From NCBI RefSeq assembly GCF_004217145.1, contig NZ_SHKR01000012.1, positions 620,001 through 684,000 on the forward strand: a DNA stretch of 64,000 nt, written 5' to 3'. Below the pieces are notes generated by a model that did no database searches, was not told where the DNA came from, and saw only the letters and a program-made list of their open reading frames with translations. Source of the DNA: Kribbella rubisoli. Lineage in GTDB: Bacteria; Actinomycetota; Actinomycetes; Propionibacteriales; Kribbellaceae. Every line of letters begins with the position of its first letter. The stretch's first letter is position 1. A program made the translations under genes and the position numbers. Positions 61,701 through 64,000 of the stretch are shown here, piece by piece.

Positions 61701-62937
61701 TGCCACACCGGAAGGCGGACAGGCACGGATCCGGCAGGACTACGGGGTGCGCGCGCTGGCGTCGTGGAACGACGGCGCCACCTCGTATATTGCGACAGGC
61801 AACAACAAGGGAATCGTGGCGCTGTGGAGTGCTGATGCGGGCGTCGAACCTACTGCCAGTCTCAGCACGAACGCCGGCCGGATCAGGGATATCGCTGTGC
61901 TCACTGCCGATTCGAGCCGCCAGGTCCTCGCGCTGGCGGGTGAGGATGGCGCCGTACGGATCTGGGACGCGATGTCGGCTCGCCCTGCCAGCGACAGCAA
62001 TCTGCCGATCAGTGGACTGGCCCGTCTGGGTGGCGAACTGCCGATGCTCGCCGTCTGCACTGCAAGCGGAGTCGAATTCATCTCGGCTGCGCCTCACCGA
62101 CCTGATGGTGATCTTCCCGCTCCAGTCCGGGCACCCGGTATCACAGCGGTGGACGGCTACCTGGACTCAGGCGGGAGACCCGTCTTGGTATTGGGCAGTA
62201 ACAGCCGCACAGCGGTCGAGCTTCGGTCCGATCGCAAGCTCCGGGTTGTGAGAGTTCACGGCCGGGCTTTGACCTCGTTCGCTGGCGGCGATCACCAGAC
62301 GGTGATCGCCGGTGCCACGGATGATGGAGCTGTTTGGTTGTGGGACGCCGAAACTCTGGCTGTCAGCAGAAGAATCAAGGACGACTCCGGTCCAATCCAC
62401 ACGCTGATCTCGTACGTCGGCGCAGACTCCCGCGCGCGGCTTGTCACCGCAGGACGAACCGTGCGGCCGCGGATCTGGGATCCGGCGACTGGCGAGTCGT
62501 CAATCCTCGATCTTCCTCAGGGCGCCGGTAAATCGGCTATGGCGTTGATCCCGGCCCAATCCCGTCTGTTGCTGGCAGCGGCCGGTAACGACCGGACGGT
62601 ACACCTCTGGGATCTGGAGCTGGGGACGCCCGTTCTTCGACCGCTCGTCCATCGTTCCCCGGTGCGGGCGATCGGTCCTGCTGAGAGTTCCGATGGGGGC
62701 GTTGTGATGGCGACCGCTTGCGCTGATGGAACGATCGGATTGTGGAATCCGCTCTCCGGCGAGGTCGGACGGATCATTTCGGGCTTTCCGATCGCCTGCC
62801 TCGCCGGCCTGGCGCCGCAGACCATCGCCCTGGGCGGGGCCGATGGCTTGGCGATCATTCGTTACGAACCTGGCCAGCTCAAGACCGACAACTCGGGAAC
62901 TGTCTCGATGGCCAACTGGAGTACCGACTCGGCATGA
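58747..62937 (+). CDS. Caspase-like / STAND NTPase / WD40 protein
   Basis: 1396 aa. Residues 1-230: peptidase C14-like (metacaspase) domain with VEIFGIGIGAYTDPAHLPLS, His82 in WIGHGI and Cys135 in VVIDACGSS. Residues about 280-750: P-loop STAND/NACHT-like NTPase, Walker A GPPGSGKSALL (294-304), Walker B VLLDALDEA, then a helical part with RLAHRTFEEHFEAD. Residues about 765-1385: about 14 WD40 blades (RIWDTL, SVWDPW, ALWSAD, RIWDAM, WLWDAE, RIWDPA, HLWDLE, GLWNPL and weaker ones), which suits two 7-blade propellers as sensor. This is NLR-like: sensor, ATP switch, protease effector. Known in actinobacteria and cyanobacteria as conflict/suicide modules. Confidence 0.88.
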   Translation: MTGDGPRVEIFGIGIGAYTDPAHLPLSVDQELQAISQVLADFGAVENPWTAPDFRGSDAVFERLRAWRQSPEPRTFLCWIGHGITDQDRAALLHSMSEKDRWAGCFTPENLVEFIVEKDLGATDHEWSVVVIDACGSSTFVKELGALVDKRSDERRMLLIGTSGDGASRLGRFSHVLRTVLADTFAANQSITLWDLCGELRSELPDAEVVPKNIRNFALVRRTPVVSGMTIDHAAEVQAVLARLNDDERRHFAAKAQGGELGDESWYYQERAAETAHVVDWLSATRSGLLVITGPPGSGKSALLGQLVVRTRPEIRSVLERLGLLIQTAEGDRPPDDIFDLSLHLTGMTTADLLAQIAGLLDLVPPPAQLPHQVEWLIARLSGHAGAPLTVLLDALDEAADPVAMAASLRRLSRLPAVRLVVGTRQVAAGEDNAVDVDLLAILQVRPSDVVTVQRDGDAIAGYARRRLTDAVRAGELIADPDLIARTSARIGGGSDDFLGARLIIAELRATPGPLTEDGITPLLQKDHRTLFADAVARMQRHHSSARTLLRALAMARGRGLPLRDGVWAQVGSALSAGQLPNGDDIHDLLRIAAPYVSVHHEHGQTVYRLAHRTFEEHFEADRTEVAEGHAKIVRVLADSLRARGASNDTANPYIAHYVSAHALAGGGAGWEQLAEMVDVFDRLELPALVGDALRSGKGSTAVPPEISAVISVWHVLASAAPEDRKGILQLALARQCGESPPLSAMNGAWSLERAVMVWQAAHLVLPIHTKGVNAVVPVVRGGRTLVASAGSDGRVRIWDTLAQPREVVTWSGPRSAATALAVLSGAGQSSLVVGRQDGTVSVWDPWAGQDRVRRLSCHEATVTALSVLEQAGKLIFASGDISGRVLVQDVRTGDTLSTWQHPRGSSVQTLTSSDGKGLHIGCNDGSLRRWEPLSEAAPGSPVQAHRGGIRAAVAKASGGTRASEQAWILSAGNDGEVKEWTAFTATPEGGQARIRQDYGVRALASWNDGATSYIATGNNKGIVALWSADAGVEPTASLSTNAGRIRDIAVLTADSSRQVLALAGEDGAVRIWDAMSARPASDSNLPISGLARLGGELPMLAVCTASGVEFISAAPHRPDGDLPAPVRAPGITAVDGYLDSGGRPVLVLGSNSRTAVELRSDRKLRVVRVHGRALTSFAGGDHQTVIAGATDDGAVWLWDAETLAVSRRIKDDSGPIHTLISYVGADSRARLVTAGRTVRPRIWDPATGESSILDLPQGAGKSAMALIPAQSRLLLAAAGNDRTVHLWDLELGTPVLRPLVHRSPVRAIGPAESSDGGVVMATACADGTIGLWNPLSGEVGRIISGFPIACLAGLAPQTIALGGADGLAIIRYEPGQLKTDNSGTVSMANWSTDSA

Positions 62938-64000
62938 TCACGGCGCGCTCGGTCTCGGAGGCCGGCTGCCGGCCGCTGATTCTCCCTGTCGATGAGAAAG
63001 ATTGCCCTGCGAGCGGCGAAGCAGGCGTAGGCGGTCCGCCAACGGTCGGATCGGACATCAGGAAGCGATCCGGCGATGTCCGGCCAGTACCCCGCCAGCG
63101 CGGAAAGATAGCCCTCGGCCAACTCGAGGCGTTGATTCTGGCCTTCCTCCGTGCAATCAAGCAGCGGCATGTCTTCCAGTAGTTGAGCGACCTCGAAGCC
63201 GACCGGCAGGTGCGAACTCGAACCCAGGTCGAGGGCAACAACGGCGCCGTACCGGGTCACCAGCCAGTTCTCCGTGTGTGCGTCCCGCTTGCCCACCCGG
63301 GGCAGCCCTTCCGGGATCAGTTGGACCCATCTGTCGGCCGCGCTGTCGGCGTGTCGGTGGCCCATTCTGTTGAGTTCCCGACCGAGCGCGCGGACAACAT
63401 TTCGGTCCGGCTCGGCCGTCTGCGGTATCGGGCCACGCCACGTGTGGATGATGGCAAGCAGTTCCAGCGACCGCTTGACTGCGCGGATGACCTCCTCGGC
63501 AGTCGGTCCACCGTCGGTTCCCCGTTGGGCGATCAGGTCCGAGAGCTCAACTCCAACCTCGCGATAGCTTACGAGAACGGCTCGTGCGCTCTCCGGGAGG
63601 TCGACAACGGCCAAAGGCTGGGTGGCTCGGGCCCACGAAGGTGCGCTGGTGGCTGCCAGATGCTGACGGAAGGCGCGAGTGCGACTACTTTCGCGGTCGG
63701 CATCCGCACGGTTGGGCGCCGGTTTCAGTACGAGTGTCGACGACAACAATCCGTGCGGATCGTCGAGCACATAGGTCTCCCACCGTCGGCGTCCGCCAAG
63801 TACCTGCGTCATGAACTCAGTGTTGCCAACGACGCGGCGGCAAGCCTCGGTCCGCAACTCGGCGAGGTCGCCTCTGCGCATCGCCGCCCAGATGGTCCTC
63901 GGCGCCGGTTGGCCAGTCGCTGGATCATGTGGCGGCTCTTCGGGCAGGGTAGCTGCCGTGTCCGGCGACGCCGAGGCGAGGTCTGCGAGCTGTAGGAGGG
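62862..64000 (-). CDS. Kinase-fold protein (APH/choline-kinase-like), 5' end outside the window
   Basis: C-terminal 339 residues from an internal ATG at 63881, but the frame stays open to the edge (PAPRTIWAAMRRGDLAELRT, no stop), so the gene begins beyond 64000. Blocks: ATP-Lys region STLVLKPAPN, catalytic loop GKRDAHTENWLV (Asp and Asn kept; R-D replaces the usual H-x-D), and VVALDLGSS as the DFG equivalent. Substrate unknown. Its last 76 nt overlap the 3' end of the WD40 gene in the convergent sense. Confidence 0.75.
   Translation of the reverse strand, partial: LLQLADLASASPDTAATLPEEPPHDPATGQPAPRTIWAAMRRGDLAELRTEACRRVVGNTEFMTQVLGGRRRWETYVLDDPHGLLSSTLVLKPAPNRADADRESSRTRAFRQHLAATSAPSWARATQPLAVVDLPESARAVLVSYREVGVELSDLIAQRGTDGGPTAEEVIRAVKRSLELLAIIHTWRGPIPQTAEPDRNVVRALGRELNRMGHRHADSAADRWVQLIPEGLPRVGKRDAHTENWLVTRYGAVVALDLGSSSHLPVGFEVAQLLEDMPLLDCTEEGQNQRLELAEGYLSALAGYWPDIAGSLPDVRSDRWRTAYACFAARRAIFLIDRENQRPAAGLRDRARRDHAESVLQLAIETVPELSVLSWPGS

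Overview
The window is high-GC DNA with actinobacterial features: frequent GTG starts, 4-nt ATGA/GTGA overlaps between co-directional genes, many TetR, MerR, XRE, IclR, Lrp and AraC regulators, DUF3039, DUF1707 and DUF4916 proteins, and cse-like envelope-stress genes. Codon use and gene content fit a soil Propionibacteriales/Nocardioidaceae-type organism, with Kribbella the best guess; this is inference from gene families, not a database match. I saw no rRNA, tRNA, CRISPR array, transposase or phage gene. Most of the window looks like chromosomal backbone.

Layout. 0-5.6 kb: the end of a sugar ABC transporter (permease, Tat-type lipoprotein binding protein), then a DUF1707 / small membrane protein / multicopper oxidase group. 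5.6-11.2 kb: a sulfite-oxidase-like molybdoenzyme, then an ABC-2 exporter with a DesK-type kinase and NarL-type regulator. 11.2-18 kb: a CE15-like esterase, a phosphotransferase, a GNAT, and a TetR regulator divergent from a Baeyer-Villiger-type monooxygenase. 18-24 kb: a MerR regulator divergent from a frameshifted membrane protein gene joined to an alpha/beta hydrolase, then SDR, 6PGDH-like and TetR genes. 24-30 kb: CaiB-type CoA transferase, ACT-malic enzyme, VanZ, YqgE/AlgH, DUF3039 and a DEAD/DEAH helicase, closed by a 37-bp perfect inverted repeat. 30-37 kb: GH16 enzyme, MmyB-like regulator and SDR, DUF4916, AraC and PhyH dioxygenase, MFS exporter, IclR. 37-44.5 kb: Lrp and hppD, a GlcD-type oxidase, and a CseA/CseB/CseC-like operon. 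44.5-55 kb: GH101 endo-alpha-N-acetylgalactosaminidase; fumarylacetoacetase plus a 283-aa unknown, divergent from homogentisate dioxygenase; polysaccharide deacetylase; a Tat-exported 5'-nucleotidase.

55-64 kb is the most unusual part. Leftward, two Fe(II)/2-oxoglutarate oxygenase-like genes overlap. One keeps the HxE metal motif (HTE). The other has HSA at the same spacing, which is the carboxylate loss known from iron halogenases. Rightward, an LCAT-like lipase/acyltransferase overlaps a 1396-aa protein with an N-terminal caspase-like domain (His82/Cys135), a STAND/NACHT-like P-loop NTPase and about 14 WD40 blades. This is the layout of an NLR-like conflict or programmed-death sensor. A kinase-fold gene converges on its 3' end and runs off the right edge.

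Functional links: hppD, fah and hmgA give most of the tyrosine to fumarate plus acetoacetate route. No maleylacetoacetate isomerase is visible, and the unknown gene translationally coupled to fah is a candidate for the missing step. Many regulators sit divergently from their likely targets, with readable inverted or direct repeats between them.
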